From NCBI RefSeq assembly GCF_000973545.1, contig NZ_CP010049.1, positions 496,001 to 560,000 of the forward strand: a stretch of 64,000 nucleotides of DNA. Reading direction: 5' to 3'. The stretch comes from Blochmannia endosymbiont of Camponotus (Colobopsis) obliquus (GTDB lineage Bacteria; Pseudomonadota; Gammaproteobacteria; Enterobacterales; Enterobacteriaceae). A program made the position numbers and the translations under genes. The notes under the pieces are model-generated. The model was not told the origin of the DNA. It ran no database searches and saw nothing but the letters and a program-made list of their open reading frames with translations. This document shows, in pieces, positions 1 to 11,759 of the stretch (positions are counted from its first letter, which is position 1; every line of letters begins with the position of its first letter).

Positions 1-356
1 TCCATACTATGCCATTTTGCAGATATTGGATAAGTATTTGGATCATGCACCCAACCTAATATTTCAACCATTGTTGCTTGAACTTCAAATTTCTGTTTAT
101 TCCCAATAGACTTTACTACTCTGCCCTCAATTTTTACTGAACAACCCGTGGTAAGATGTAACACATCATTTTGATAATTACACAATGTATGATTAATGAT
201 AACTTGCAGCGTTGCAAAACAAGAACCATCATAAACGGCAAGAAAAGAAATTTTAGCTTTTGAATCTCGTCTAGTACGTACCCAACCTTGAACAACTACT
301 TGAGTATTAATTATTATCTTTTCATTCAAGATATCATTTACAGATACAATTTTCAT
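1..356 (-). CDS. asnS: Asparaginyl-tRNA synthetase, N-terminal part (cut by window edge)
   Basis: Charges tRNA-Asn with asparagine in the cytoplasm (class IIb aminoacyl-tRNA synthetase). Only the first 118 codons are inside the window; the catalytic core lies beyond position 1. Reading the minus strand from the ATG at 356, the protein begins MKIVSVNDILNEK and continues through VVVQGWVRTRRDSKAKISF, the OB-fold anticodon-binding domain that opens AsnRS proteins. The DGSCFATLQVI and GCSVKVEGRVV stretches fit the same fold, and no stop or frameshift is seen. A lysine-rich N-terminal extension as in some AspRS proteins is absent, which separates it from aspS (complete elsewhere in this window). 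The upstream side is a long AT-rich spacer. Confidence 0.93.
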   Translation of the reverse strand, partial: MKIVSVNDILNEKIIINTQVVVQGWVRTRRDSKAKISFLAVYDGSCFATLQVIINHTLCNYQNDVLHLTTGCSVKIEGRVVKSIGNKQKFEVQATMVEILGWVHDPNTYPISAKWHSM

Positions 357-1415
357 GAAATTCTCTATTAATAAAAACCAGATATATTTGTAAAACCACA
401 TACCTAACGATTGATATTACATCAAATAATTAAAAAATCCATAAAAATTACTATAATTACAAACATGTAATTGCACCAATAATCCTAACGTTAAATAAAT
501 AAAATTAAATATAAGACATTTTTATTAGTCAAAAACGTAACATATATCAAATTTATAATTCTTATGCAAATTAATATGCATTAATTACATAAATTTCCAC
601 TGCTTAAATATTCATTAAATATAGTTGAATATTACAAAGTACCTATAGCTTGAAATATTAAACTACATATGTCACTTTACTTAAAAATAAACTTTAACAA
701 TTATTCTACTACATTTAAAAAAAACTACTCAATCCATAAAAATAAAAAATTGTATTACAATATGTTAACCATACATCATCATCATATTACTAATAATTTG
801 ATAATTACACTATTAATACACACATATAAATAAAATCAACTCACTATAAAATATAATTTAATAACTTAAGTTAAAATCGCAAAAAAATATATAGAACAAT
901 AAATGCCATCATTTCTAATTAAAAAAATTATACAATACCAATTTAATCTTGCATCTAAATAAATCAACAAACTGAAAAAAAAACCTTAAATCACTGTTTT
1001 GCTGGTATCAAACATAAAACAAACATATTACTCAAATCTTTATATTCAAACAATACTAAAATATAATTTAGTTAAAATAATATAATCACTAAAAATCCAG
1101 CACAATGACACAAAATAAATAAAACACATTGTACATATTTTAATTAAAACTGCTATATTATTAAGATCCCACTAAAATAGTTAATTAATAGCATATATCA
1201 TTTAATTTTATCTATTTATCTTTACGTATTATATTTTATTACACAAATATTATTTATAGGATAACAGAACAATTAACTAAAATAATAATAATGAATGAAC
1301 AATTCAACTCTAATAATCGCAAATACAAATTATATAAAATATTCATAATAATTATTCAAAAATAATAAAACATAACCGAATTAATAATTAATAAAACGTT
1401 GACAATATACATGAT
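357..1415. other. AT-rich spacer, no recognisable gene
   Basis: About 1.06 kb of very AT-rich sequence between asnS and the ribA remnant. I see no open frame with family resemblance, no tRNA and no GC-rich hairpin. It may be fully eroded sequence. I tried to read the minus strand near 900-1060 as an outer-membrane-protein end and found nothing convincing. Confidence 0.5.
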
Positions 1416-1998
1416 ATGTATGGAAAAATATACAAAATCAAACGCATTATAAAAGCACAATTACCTATATGCTTAGGAAATTTTGTAATTATGGATATCG
1501 AATAAATAAAAAATAAAAATAATCATATAACATTAATTTATAGCAATATTAACAAAACTGGTCCAATATTATCACATACACATCCTGAATGTTTAACTGG
1601 TAATGCTGTGTTTAGTTTGTGTTATGATTACGGTTTGCAATTAAAAGTCGCACTATATCATATAATACAAGAAGATTATAATATTGAATGATTAAATCAA
1701 ATCAAAACTTATGCATTACAAAACAATGGAATTAACACAATTAAAACTAATCAACAACTAGATTTTCTGAAAAATGAACACAATTTTACTTTATGTACTG
1801 ATATGTTTACATTATTACAAATAAAATAATCTAACTTGCAACACATAATCTTCAAAAAAAATAAATATACTAAAAAAATCACACATTAATTTTCAGTGAA
1901 CTAATACCTTTCACACCGTCAATCATAATCCAAAAATGCCAGTTATTTAAATATTCAAGCATATAAAATGGATCATTTTTTATATATCTGTAAAAATA
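1416..1998 (+). pseudogene. ribA: GTP cyclohydrolase II remnant (ribA pseudogene)
   Basis: Remnant of the first enzyme of riboflavin synthesis (GTP to a diaminopyrimidine product). One frame from the ATG at 1416 reads YKIKRIIKAQLP, a stop TAA at 1503-1505, then NHITLIYSNINKTGPILSH, THPECLTGNAVFSL, a stop TGA at 1689-1691, LNQIKTYALQ, and FTLCTDMFTLLQIK ending at TAA 1827-1829. These follow E. coli RibA ([45 protein letters not shown]). Two of the three zinc cysteines (the CDC pair) read as tyrosines. The segment holding the RQEGR catalytic loop is deleted between QEDY and the TGA. A C-terminal trace, YLNIQAYKMDHFL, lies near 1947-1985. It faces cysB as E. coli ribA does, with acnA missing between them. 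Confidence 0.9.
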
Positions 1999-2287
1999 AT
2001 ACGCGTTTTAGATCTTTACTGTGCAAATTGTAAATTGAATATTATTTAAAACAACAACAAATAATTGCAACCATATTTGTGCATTATTTTGTATAATATA
2101 AAACTTATATATATGAAAAAATTTGGTAATAATAAAAAAATTTTCTAAAATTATTTAAGTTAACAAACACCAATTATTCATATACAATAATTATTAATAA
2201 AATACCTTTATTAAAATAAATATATAAAAACATACATACACAAAATAAAAAATTTTTTTTATTTTAAAATAAAACACTAGAATTACT

Positions 2288-3385
<1,098 letters not shown>

Positions 3386-3456
3386 TTATTTTAATCTTAA
3401 ATAGATAAGAATACACCTTATATTTTCAAAAATTTTATAAATTAAGATAATATTAC

Positions 3457-6033
3457 TTATTTGCAATTTGCATTGTCCATGAATAAAAAATAATCAGAAC
3501 CAACAGTGTTTGTTTTTAATTTAGAAATAACATATTGTTATTTTTTACAATAAAATCTTACCACGATTTTATTACCATTATTATCTTGAATGGAAGCATC
3601 TGCAAGATAATACAAACTTTTAGGTAATTTATTACGACATCTAATTAATTCTTTTACTAAAAGAGATTTTGTTTCACGAAATTTAAGAAAAGTATTAGTA
3701 GCCAAAAAACATTAGATACTTCATTACATAAATAAAATAAACAAAAAAAATTTTTTCATACAAGTTCCGGTAAAGGAATAAATATTTTTTTAAAAAGAAA
3801 CAACAATACCATTATGTAAAATTCTACAAATATTTTCGCAAAATAAATTAGTACAACATATATATTTTCCAAATTTGCCAAATTTTAAACACATAATATC
3901 ACTACACTTTATATATTTTTGATGATAAAAGACCATAATCATTAATATCAAAATTGCTATTTTTAACTTCATAACCGTCATACAATGGACTTGTGCCACA
4001 AATATATAATTTTTGACATTGATTAACAAAATAATTGTCCATAATAATGTTACATTTAATACATCGTAAAAAAAACTAATCACGTTCTTTCTTTTATATA
4101 CATAAGATTTACTACGTATCTACATTTATTTTTAAAAATTAAATTGTTGTATCCCAAACAAATAAACAATATACCTGTAATTTTCATTTTATATAACTAT
4201 TTTACAACTACATATTACACAAGCAATGTTGGTTATTACCAAATGAAATTAGGTTGCATGCCACCTTCTATTGAAGCTCCTTTATCTGTAATTAATTGTT
4301 TATTAAATTTAATAAAAAAATCATCTAATACACTTTTCCATTCTTGTTTACAACTGGCAATTTGATCAAGCAAATTTTTCTTATTATCAGTAAATTTATA
4401 ATCCATTAACTCACAAAAACTTCTCACTAATCTATTTGTAACAATTTCACCCACTTTGTTCAGTATAAAAAACAAAAAAAATTATCAACACACACATATT
4501 TACGTTCCTGTATAGTGGAAATAATAGATGCATATTTTTAATGGGCAAGCAATATTTTTTTTGTTTCCAATTCTTTCATTCAAGAAGATTCAGCATATCG
4601 TATTGATAGGTTGAATAAAATGTTGACTAAAAATTAACTTTTGTACACTTCAAAGTTGACCAACTATACCATACGTGATAATACACGTTTTTTTATCTTT
4701 CTGAAAGTTTTTGGACATAACTTTTAACCGACCGCAACACTCTAGCTCTTTCATATAAAAAATCTAGTTGAAATTCACCAATATATATAATAATTATAGT
4801 ATTAATAATATCTTACTAACATCATTTGAGAAGCAATAATAAATTGACACAAAAAATCAACTTATATAGTTGTCAAGCATTTTATATTAATATTTTGCAT
4901 ACGTTTTTCTAAGACATAAACATTTAAAAGACGAATAGCCTCATGAACTACTTGGAAATTATTTTTATTAAAATATCAATTGGAATTTCTTAAGTATAAA
5001 TATACTACCAAAAAAATTTTTTATATAAGTACAAACCATAACTAACACATACTTACTGGAATCAGCAAAATCCATGCAAATATACATTATATATCCTAAT
5101 TCATATAGTTATTGCGCTAATACATAATTCTTTTTTTTTGTAGTATATCTTAAACAAGATGAGTTAATCGCTGCAAAGTAAAAGTAGCAATGATAGAGGA
5201 AATGCAATAAATATGTTGATCACATTTTATCTTTAATTATATACTGCAAAAATATTTAATATTTTCTTAGCCTTTTGACCTGACGGATATTAACTGGCTT
5301 AAATAATGTATGATTGTGATGAGTTACCTGCACGCAAATCTGTTCTTCATAAATATTATCTAAATAAACATGAAGTTTCCAATATTTTTTGGTACAAAAA
5401 TCTTTATTTTGTTTTCACGATTAACTATTAATCTTACCGCTACAGATTTGTGTACGACCAGCAGAGAAACCTCTTAAAAATTTTCCACAATAAAGTTGAC
5501 TCATATGTCCCACCATGTGATTCATCAAATATCGTGCTTGCTGTACACGTACTGTATGAATATCTATTTTGACAGAATCTTTAAATGAATTAATAATAGC
5601 AGCACGAGTACTTTTATTAAAAAATTACTCTACTAAATTTTATTTTTTTTTCACCATCACTTACTTCTTGTAAATGCTAAATAATAACTTATCCTTCGCG
5701 AGCAAAATCAGTAGCAAAATAAATATGATTAACGTTTTTAACCAAATCTTTTAATTAATCAACAACCTTTTATTTACCAAGCAATACTTTATATTGTGCT
5801 TATCATGCGTGATAAAGATCAATACCTATGCATTCACAAATAGCTTTTTAAAAATTCACATCTTTTATTGCATAACTATAATTATAACATTTATTACAAA
5901 TGAAATGATATCATTAACAAATAAATCACGAATATGATCAAAACTCGATCGAACAAGATAATTATTATCTAAATATTTACTAATAATCTCGACTTTAATT
6001 TGGAAATTCAATCATCACAGGGAATTTACTCAT
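3457..6033 (-). pseudogene. topA: DNA topoisomerase I, nearly full-length pseudogene (topA)
   Basis: Remnant of the enzyme that relaxes negative supercoils. Read on the minus strand from the ATG at 6033 (MSKFPVMIEFP, then after a frameshift KVEIISKYLDNNYLVRSSF and HIRDL, like the TopA N-terminus [21 protein letters not shown]). Near 5050-5145 the active-site segment YITYMRTDST reads LYELGYIMYICMDFADSSK behind a stop. Near 4490-4640 comes YASIISTIQERKYV. At 4236-4475 is GEIVTNRLVRSFCELMDYKF and EWKSVLDDFFIKF. At about 3800-3900 is KFGKFGKYICCTNLFCEN, the zinc-finger tail. At 3552-3712 is [15 protein letters not shown] and [19 protein letters not shown]. It ends near 3457. The span of 2577 bp matches the length of E. 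coli TopA (865 aa), so decay was mainly by point mutations and small indels. Confidence 0.94.
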
Positions 6034-6966
6034 TTATACCCTAGGCATAGTATCATAGATAAGATTAAAATGTAATCTAAAAACATAACACCTTGGCTAT
6101 TTATATAGTAAAATATAAAATATTTAATTTTAATTTATAAAACATTAACTATAGATTATTAATCCCGATTTCTCAAAATTACACAACTTTGCTGTTTACT
6201 GTGCCACTATTTATTAAAATATTATATTTATAATCATTAATACTAAATATTATTTCATATTATTAAAACTATCAAAATACCATATCTCTGACAACTTAAT
6301 TATCCAAAACAAAATTAAACACAATGACTTTGTATATAGCACAAACACATTATTCAAATAATGTGAATATATTACAAACAACAAGATAATACAAAAAATA
6401 ATCGTGGACAAAATACAGTATATATTACATTTTTGATATATTTCATCATATATTGTCATGCACATAAGTATATAACTTATCATCGTCCAGTATGAAATAA
6501 AGTATCGAAATAAACATAGTGTATACAGTCATTTATAGTTCACAAGTGTCATGTATGTCATATAATATAATCACATTATTACATATAATGATTACTAATG
6601 GCTAAATATTTGTTAAAATTGTTATTAATTATCAAAAATTTTATTTTTATTATTGCATTAACTATTAAAAATTAAAATAAAGAACATGAAACTAATGGTA
6701 AAATAAATGTAATAATGCAATAATAGATAGCATAATAAATGATAAACATCATGATGAAACAAAATACTAAAACAATAATAACTTAATCGCCCGTAATAAC
6801 TCCCCATTCAAAATATCGAAGCTTTAGTTTACTTTTAATACCTTTACATCACATATATATAACCAGGCTATAATAAGTATTACATGACAAACGAAAAAAA
6901 CAAGCACAAAATATATATCTAGTAATATATTCACAACACCCTATCAAATATCATAAACAATTAACA
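6034..6966. other. AT-rich spacer between topA remnant and trp promoter
   Basis: About 930 bp. In E. coli the genes between topA and trpE are yciN, sohB, yciK, btuR, rluB, yciO and trpH; none of these is readable here. A minus-strand open stretch at 6250-6483 is composed of I, Y, L, F and C residues typical of random AT-rich DNA. I see no RNA gene. Confidence 0.5.
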
Positions 6967-6995
6967 TTGACATTTCTTACATTAAATAGTTTACT
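6967..6995 (+). promoter_or_regulatory. trp operon promoter core (-35 TTGACA, 17-base spacer, -10 TTTACT)
   Basis: TTGACA at 6967-6972 and TTTACT at 6990-6995 are 17 bases apart. The E. coli trp promoter has TTGACA, 17 bases, TTAACT, so the architecture is the same. It lies about 150 bp upstream of trpE, close to the E. coli distance. No TGG codon occurs between the promoter and trpE, so the Trp-rich leader peptide needed for attenuation is absent. Confidence 0.72.
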
Positions 6996-6996
6996 A
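6987..6996. promoter_or_regulatory. Eroded TrpR operator core overlapping the -10 box
   Basis: TAGTTTACTA lies across the -10 hexamer, in the position of TAGTTAACTA in the E. coli trp operator. Over the 18-base operator I count 13 matches, and both CTAG half-sites are altered (ATAG and CTAA). The position is ancestral, but the altered half-sites suggest weak or no TrpR control. Confidence 0.45.
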
Positions 6997-7146
6997 ATAT
7001 AATACGTATAAATCGAATTTTACTAACATTCAAAATATGATCATCATTTAAATTATTTTTAACATCGCAATTAATATTTAAAATAAAAACCATCAATCAC
7101 ACAAACTCTACAAAAATTTTCGATAAAAAATTCTAGGAAAATAATA

Positions 7147-8709
7147 ATGACATTCGGTTTCCATCAAATAGAATTACTTGAAAGTATAGCACCATATCAC
7201 GCTGATCCTACTATGATATTTAACCAACTATGTGGTAAACGCACATCTACATTATTATTAGAAACAGCAGCAATTAACGAAAAACAAAACTTAAAAAGTA
7301 TGATGGTAATAGATAGTGCTTTAAGAATAAGTGCACTAGGTAAGATTGTAATTCTAAAAGCAATAACAATCAATGGAGCAGAATTACTAACACTATTAGA
7401 TAAAGTTTTACCAAAAGAAGTAAAAATTTGCTCATTTAAAAATGGAAGAAAATTGATTTTTCCAAACATAATATCTATGACAGATGAAGATACCCATTTA
7501 CAATCTTTATCAATATTCGATTGTTTACGCCTATTAACAAAAATAGTAATACAACCAGAACAATCCTCCACAGCTATGTTTCTAGCTGGACTATTTTCAT
7601 ATGATTTAGTATCATATTTTGAATCAATACCCATACTTACAAAAGGACCAAAATGTCCAGATTATTGTTTTTATTTAGCTGAAACGCTTTTAATCTTAGA
7701 CCATCAAAAATATACTTGCAAACTACAAAGTAGTTTATTTACAAATAATCGTTCAGAAAAAATCAGACTACAACAAAGAATAAAAAAACTGAAGAAACAA
7801 CTTTACCAAGAATTGCAGCCAATTTATTCTCAAAAAATTAATAACTTAACAATCAAGTCCAATAAAAACGATGAAGAATATAATAAAATAATACAATACA
7901 TAAAAAAATCAATTTATAAAGGAGAAATCTTTCAAGCGGTTCCTTCGCGTCAATTTTTCCTGCCTTGTCCATCACCTCTTGCTACTTATCAAACATTGAA
8001 AAAAAATAATCCTAGCCCTTATATGTTTTTTATGCAAGATGAAATATTCACATTATTTGGAGCCTCTCCAGAAAGTTCCTTAAAATATAATGCTAATAAT
8101 CGACAAATTGAAATATATCCTATAGCTGGAACACGACCTAGAGGTAAGCATCATGATGGAACATTAAATATAGATCTTGATAATCGTATTGAATGTGAAA
8201 TGCGTTCAAATCATAAAGAACTAGCAGAACATTTCATGTTAGTAGATTTAGCACGCAATGATTTAGCAAGAGTATGTGAACCAGGAAGCCGTTATGTTGC
8301 TGATCTCATTAAAGTAGATCGCTACTCATTTGTCATGCATTTAGTTTCTAGAGTAGTAGGTAAATTACGTACAAACTTAGACGCTTTACATGCTTATCGC
8401 GCTTGTATGAATATGGGCACATTAAGCGGTGCTCCAAAAATTAGAGCTATGCAACTTATAGCTGAAGTAGAAGGAGAACGACGTGGTAGTTATGGGGGCG
8501 CTATTGGTTATCTTACAGGCAACGGTTCTCTAGATACATGTATTGTTATTCGTTCAGCATATATAGAACAAGGAATTGCCACAGTTCAAGCTGGTGCTGG
8601 TATCGTGCTAGATTCAATTCCTCAAATAGAAGCTGAAGAAAGTCGTAATAAAGCACTTGCTGTTCTACACGCCATAATTAATACTCATTCTTATAGGGAA
8701 AATATTTAA
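7147..8709 (+). CDS. trpE: Anthranilate synthase component I
   Basis: Converts chorismate plus ammonia to anthranilate, the first committed step to tryptophan, paired with TrpG. 520 aa, the same length as the E. coli enzyme. The N-terminal domain keeps the feedback pocket (TLLLETAAI at 35-43, with Thr40 where E. coli has Ser40). The chorismate-binding domain shows [77 protein letters not shown] and [13 protein letters not shown]. The start has AGGA upstream and the protein begins [17 protein letters not shown]. It is first in the six-gene trp operon, and its stop overlaps the trpG start (TAATG). The near-complete motif set indicates a working, tryptophan-sensitive enzyme, though feedback strength is inferred. 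Confidence 0.98.
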   Translation: MTFGFHQIELLESIAPYHADPTMIFNQLCGKRTSTLLLETAAINEKQNLKSMMVIDSALRISALGKIVILKAITINGAELLTLLDKVLPKEVKICSFKNGRKLIFPNIISMTDEDTHLQSLSIFDCLRLLTKIVIQPEQSSTAMFLAGLFSYDLVSYFESIPILTKGPKCPDYCFYLAETLLILDHQKYTCKLQSSLFTNNRSEKIRLQQRIKKLKKQLYQELQPIYSQKINNLTIKSNKNDEEYNKIIQYIKKSIYKGEIFQAVPSRQFFLPCPSPLATYQTLKKNNPSPYMFFMQDEIFTLFGASPESSLKYNANNRQIEIYPIAGTRPRGKHHDGTLNIDLDNRIECEMRSNHKELAEHFMLVDLARNDLARVCEPGSRYVADLIKVDRYSFVMHLVSRVVGKLRTNLDALHAYRACMNMGTLSGAPKIRAMQLIAEVEGERRGSYGGAIGYLTGNGSLDTCIVIRSAYIEQGIATVQAGAGIVLDSIPQIEAEESRNKALAVLHAIINTHSYRENI

Positions 8710-9302
8710 TGGCTAACATTCTATTACTTAATAATCTTGATTCTTTTGCTTATAATTTGGTAGATCAATTACGTATAAATAAACATCATGTATCAATTTA
8801 TATCAATCAGCTACCAATTGAAATAATAGTACAAGCATTACATAAAATGCAAAAACCTATTCTCATTCTTTCACCAGGACCAGGATTACCAAAAAATGCT
8901 GGATGTATGCCTCAATTATTAAAAAAATTACATGGTAAAATACCAATTATAGGTATTTGTCTCGGTCATCAAGCCATAATAGAATTCTATGGAGGAAATA
9001 TAGAGCAAACAAAAGAAATTTTGCACGGAAAAGCATCACTTATTAAACATGATAATTTAGATATGTTTTATGGACTTCCCAACCCATTAACAGTAGCAAG
9101 GTACCATTCGTTAATTGGAACATATATACCTCATTCTTTAACAATCAATGCCCACTTTGAACAAAAAATAGTCATGGCTGTACGTGATAATAACAATAAA
9201 ATATGTGGATTCCAATTTCATCCAGAATCTATTTTAACTACTCATGGAGAAAAATTACTTAATCAAACAATCAACTGGGCAGCGGATGAAAAAATATTAT
9301 AA
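8709..9302 (+). CDS. trpG: Anthranilate synthase glutaminase subunit (class I amidotransferase)
   Basis: Releases ammonia from glutamine for TrpE. 197 aa with the triad visible: Cys84 in [10 protein letters not shown], and His171 and Glu173 in [19 protein letters not shown] is the usual anthranilate-synthase amidotransferase motif. Here it is a free-standing protein ending before a separate trpD; in E. coli and Salmonella this domain is fused to TrpD. The similar PabA could in principle be confused with it, but the place between trpE and trpD argues for TrpG. It may also serve pabB, but that is inference since no pabA is in the window. The start overlaps the trpE stop by one base, indicating translational coupling. 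Confidence 0.95.
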   Translation: MANILLLNNLDSFAYNLVDQLRINKHHVSIYINQLPIEIIVQALHKMQKPILILSPGPGLPKNAGCMPQLLKKLHGKIPIIGICLGHQAIIEFYGGNIEQTKEILHGKASLIKHDNLDMFYGLPNPLTVARYHSLIGTYIPHSLTINAHFEQKIVMAVRDNNNKICGFQFHPESILTTHGEKLLNQTINWAADEKIL

Positions 9303-9316
9303 GGAATTAAAACATT

Positions 9317-10339
9317 ATGTGTAATATCATACTACAAAAACTTTATCAAGGAAAATTTATCAATCGTGAACAAAGCAAAATAATATTTGAAAAAATTATT
9401 CAAAATAATTTATCACCAGTACAAATAGCAGCAATGCTTATGTGTATGAAAATTCGTGGTGAATCCTTAGAAGAAATCATTGGAGCCATTAATGCTTTAC
9501 TAAAGCATGCAAAACCTTTTCCAAGTCCTAATTATTTATTTGCTGATATCACCGGAACTGGCGGAGATAATAGTAATAATATTAATATTTCAACAATTAG
9601 TGCAATTGTTGCTGCAAGTTGTGGAATACGAATAGCTAAACATGGTAATCATAGTATTTCTAGCGAAACAGGATCAGCTGATCTAATAAAAAAATTTAAA
9701 ATTCCACTCAATACTTCACCTGAAATATCACGCAAAACTTTAGATGAATTAGGTATATGTTTTTTATACGCGCCTTATTATTACACTGGTTTTCAAAACG
9801 CTATGTTTGTACGCAAACAATTAAAAACAAGTACATTATTCAATATAATCGGACCATTAATTAATCCCGCAAAACCACCCTTAACTTTAATAGGAGTTTA
9901 TAAACCAGAACTAATGTTGTTAATGGCAAAAATATTAAAAACATTAGGATATCAACGCGCCGCAATAGTACACTGTGGTGGTATGGATGAAATCATGCTA
10001 CATGCTCCTATTCAAATTATAGAATTAAACGACGGTAAAATTGAAAAATATATACTAACAGCAGAAGATTTTGGTTTACGTTCTTACCCTATTATTAATA
10101 CTGTCATAAATGCATCAAAAAAAGAAAAATATAATTTTACAAAAAAATTATTACAAGGAAAAGGAGACCCTGTTTATGAAAATATAATATCTGCAAATGT
10201 AGCAATGTTATTTAAATTATTTGGAAAAGAAAACTTACATAACAATACTAATCTAGTATTAGATAATATCCGCAACGGAATGCCCTATAAACATTTAATG
10301 TTGCTAGTAAAAAAAGGAATAAAAAATTATGAAAAATAA
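9317..10339 (+). CDS. trpD: Anthranilate phosphoribosyltransferase
   Basis: Transfers the phosphoribosyl group of PRPP to anthranilate. 340 aa, the usual length for the unfused enzyme. The PRPP/Mg motif is TGTGGDNSNNINISTISA near residues 78-95, followed by KHGNHSISSETGSADLI, where the conserved family form is KHGNRSVSS..GSAD; Arg is His in this copy. FNIIGPLINPAKP is also conserved. It starts 14 bases after trpG and overlaps trpC by 11 bases, so the operon is tightly packed. The C-terminal third is more lysine- and asparagine-rich than E. coli, as expected for AT-biased drift. There are no gaps. Confidence 0.96.
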   Translation: MCNIILQKLYQGKFINREQSKIIFEKIIQNNLSPVQIAAMLMCMKIRGESLEEIIGAINALLKHAKPFPSPNYLFADITGTGGDNSNNINISTISAIVAASCGIRIAKHGNHSISSETGSADLIKKFKIPLNTSPEISRKTLDELGICFLYAPYYYTGFQNAMFVRKQLKTSTLFNIIGPLINPAKPPLTLIGVYKPELMLLMAKILKTLGYQRAAIVHCGGMDEIMLHAPIQIIELNDGKIEKYILTAEDFGLRSYPIINTVINASKKEKYNFTKKLLQGKGDPVYENIISANVAMLFKLFGKENLHNNTNLVLDNIRNGMPYKHLMLLVKKGIKNYEK

Positions 10340-11705
10340 TACTTTACTTAAAGAAATCATTAAACATAAAAAAAGCTGGATTTCTTCAAAGATGGAACAA
10401 TTTCCATTAGAAAATATAAAAAAACAATCTATACCCTCTGTACGAAATTTTTATCAGGAACTTACTAAACCTCAAAAAATATTTATTCTAGAATGCAAAA
10501 AAGCATCACCAACAAAAGGTATTATACGAAAAAATTTTAATCTTAAAAATATTGCCAATGTTTATAAACATTATGCATCTGTCATTTCAGTATTAACCGA
10601 TGAAAAATATTTTTATGGTAATTTTAGTTTTCTTACCCAAATAAGCAATATGGTAAAACAACCCATTTTATGTAAAGATTTTATCATTTCTTCATGGCAA
10701 ATTTTTTTTGCTAGATTACATCGAGCAGATGCAATATTACTAATGTTATCAATACTTAATGATCATGACTATAAAAAATTGGCAACAGTAGCTCACAACT
10801 TAAATATGGGTGTATTAACAGAAGTGATAAACCAAGAAGAATGGCAACGAGCTATAACATTGAAAGCCAAAGTAATAGGTATTAACAACCGTAATTTACA
10901 TGACCTATCAATAAATCTAGATCGTACTATTGATCTTGCTAGACAAAAAATAAAAGAAACAATTGTTATAAGTGAATCTGGAATCAAAAAGCATCAAGAA
11001 ATACTTAAATTAAGTAAGTATGTACATGGGTTCTTAATTGGAAGTACTTTAATGGCTGCAACTGATTTAAATATAACTGTACGAAAATTATTATTTGGAG
11101 AAAATAAAGTATGCGGGCTAACACGTATAGTTGATGCTCAAGCTTCATATATAGCAGGTGCTGTATATGGTGGTCTAATTTTCATAGATAAGTCACCACG
11201 TCGCATAGACATATTTACCGCAAAAACAATAATATCTGAAATTAAATCTTTGTTATATATAGGAGTGTTTTGTGACGCTCCTATATCTCATATTATTAAA
11301 GTAACACAAATACTCAAGCTGCATGCTGTTCAATTACATGGAAAAGAAAATCAATTTTATATAAATCAATTACGAAAAAAACTACCAAAATATTGTCAAA
11401 TCTGGAAAGTTTTTAATATGAATCATAAAGATACAAAAGTACAATATTTAAATAATATCAATCGTTATATTTTAGACAATGGAGGAGGTAGTGGAAAAAC
11501 ATTTAATTGGGAATTAATCGATAATAACATTAATATAAAAAAAAATAACATAATATTAGCAGGTGGATTAAAAGAAGATAACTGTATTACTGCAATAAAA
11601 TTAAAATGTGCCGGTTTAGATTTCAATTCTGGAGTTGAAATAAGACCTGGAATAAAAAATCACAATAAACTAAAAAAAATATTTCAAATAATAAAAAACT
11701 TGTAA
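10329..11705 (+). CDS. trpC: Bifunctional indole-3-glycerol phosphate synthase / phosphoribosylanthranilate isomerase
   Basis: A TrpC-TrpF fusion that performs two consecutive steps. Residues about 1-255 form the TrpC barrel: FILECKKASPTKGII (catalytic Lys), YKHYASVISVLTDEKYF, QPILCKDFIISSWQI, EVINQEEWQRA, GINNRNLHDLSINLDRT and VISESGI. Residues about 256-458 form TrpF: NKVCGLTRIVDAQASYIAGA with its catalytic Cys, AVQLHGKENQFYI, YILDNGGGSGKTFNW, and CAGLDFNSGVEIRPGIK. 458 aa, close to the 452 aa of E. coli. The fusion is typical of Enterobacterales. It overlaps the end of trpD, and 54 bp separate it from trpB. All catalytic motifs look intact. Confidence 0.97.
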   Translation: MKNNTLLKEIIKHKKSWISSKMEQFPLENIKKQSIPSVRNFYQELTKPQKIFILECKKASPTKGIIRKNFNLKNIANVYKHYASVISVLTDEKYFYGNFSFLTQISNMVKQPILCKDFIISSWQIFFARLHRADAILLMLSILNDHDYKKLATVAHNLNMGVLTEVINQEEWQRAITLKAKVIGINNRNLHDLSINLDRTIDLARQKIKETIVISESGIKKHQEILKLSKYVHGFLIGSTLMAATDLNITVRKLLFGENKVCGLTRIVDAQASYIAGAVYGGLIFIDKSPRRIDIFTAKTIISEIKSLLYIGVFCDAPISHIIKVTQILKLHAVQLHGKENQFYINQLRKKLPKYCQIWKVFNMNHKDTKVQYLNNINRYILDNGGGSGKTFNWELIDNNINIKKNNIILAGGLKEDNCITAIKLKCAGLDFNSGVEIRPGIKNHNKLKKIFQIIKNL

Positions 11706-11759
11706 GTCTTTATATCAAAAAAACAACATCAATTCATTCACTAATATTAAATAAAAAAC

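Noticed and set aside
3790-4083. Minus-strand 97-codon frame as an independent small gene
   Set aside because: Its C-terminal half is the zinc-finger tail of TopA (KFGKFGKYICCTN), so it is a fragment of the pseudogene.
4144-4365. Plus-strand 73-codon open frame
   Set aside because: It is antisense to the topA pseudogene, has no family resemblance and no ribosome site; the minus strand carries the homology.
6250-6483. Minus-strand 77-codon hydrophobic frame as a small membrane protein
   Set aside because: Composition (I, Y, L, F, C) is what random AT-rich DNA gives; no ribosome site and no homology.
6780-6850. Possible remnant of trpH or yciO upstream of the trp operon
   Set aside because: A slightly GC-richer patch is present, but neither strand gives a segment I can match to TrpH or YciO.
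7000-7146. trpL leader peptide
   Set aside because: There is no TGG codon in the interval; the only short frame, MIII, has no Trp.
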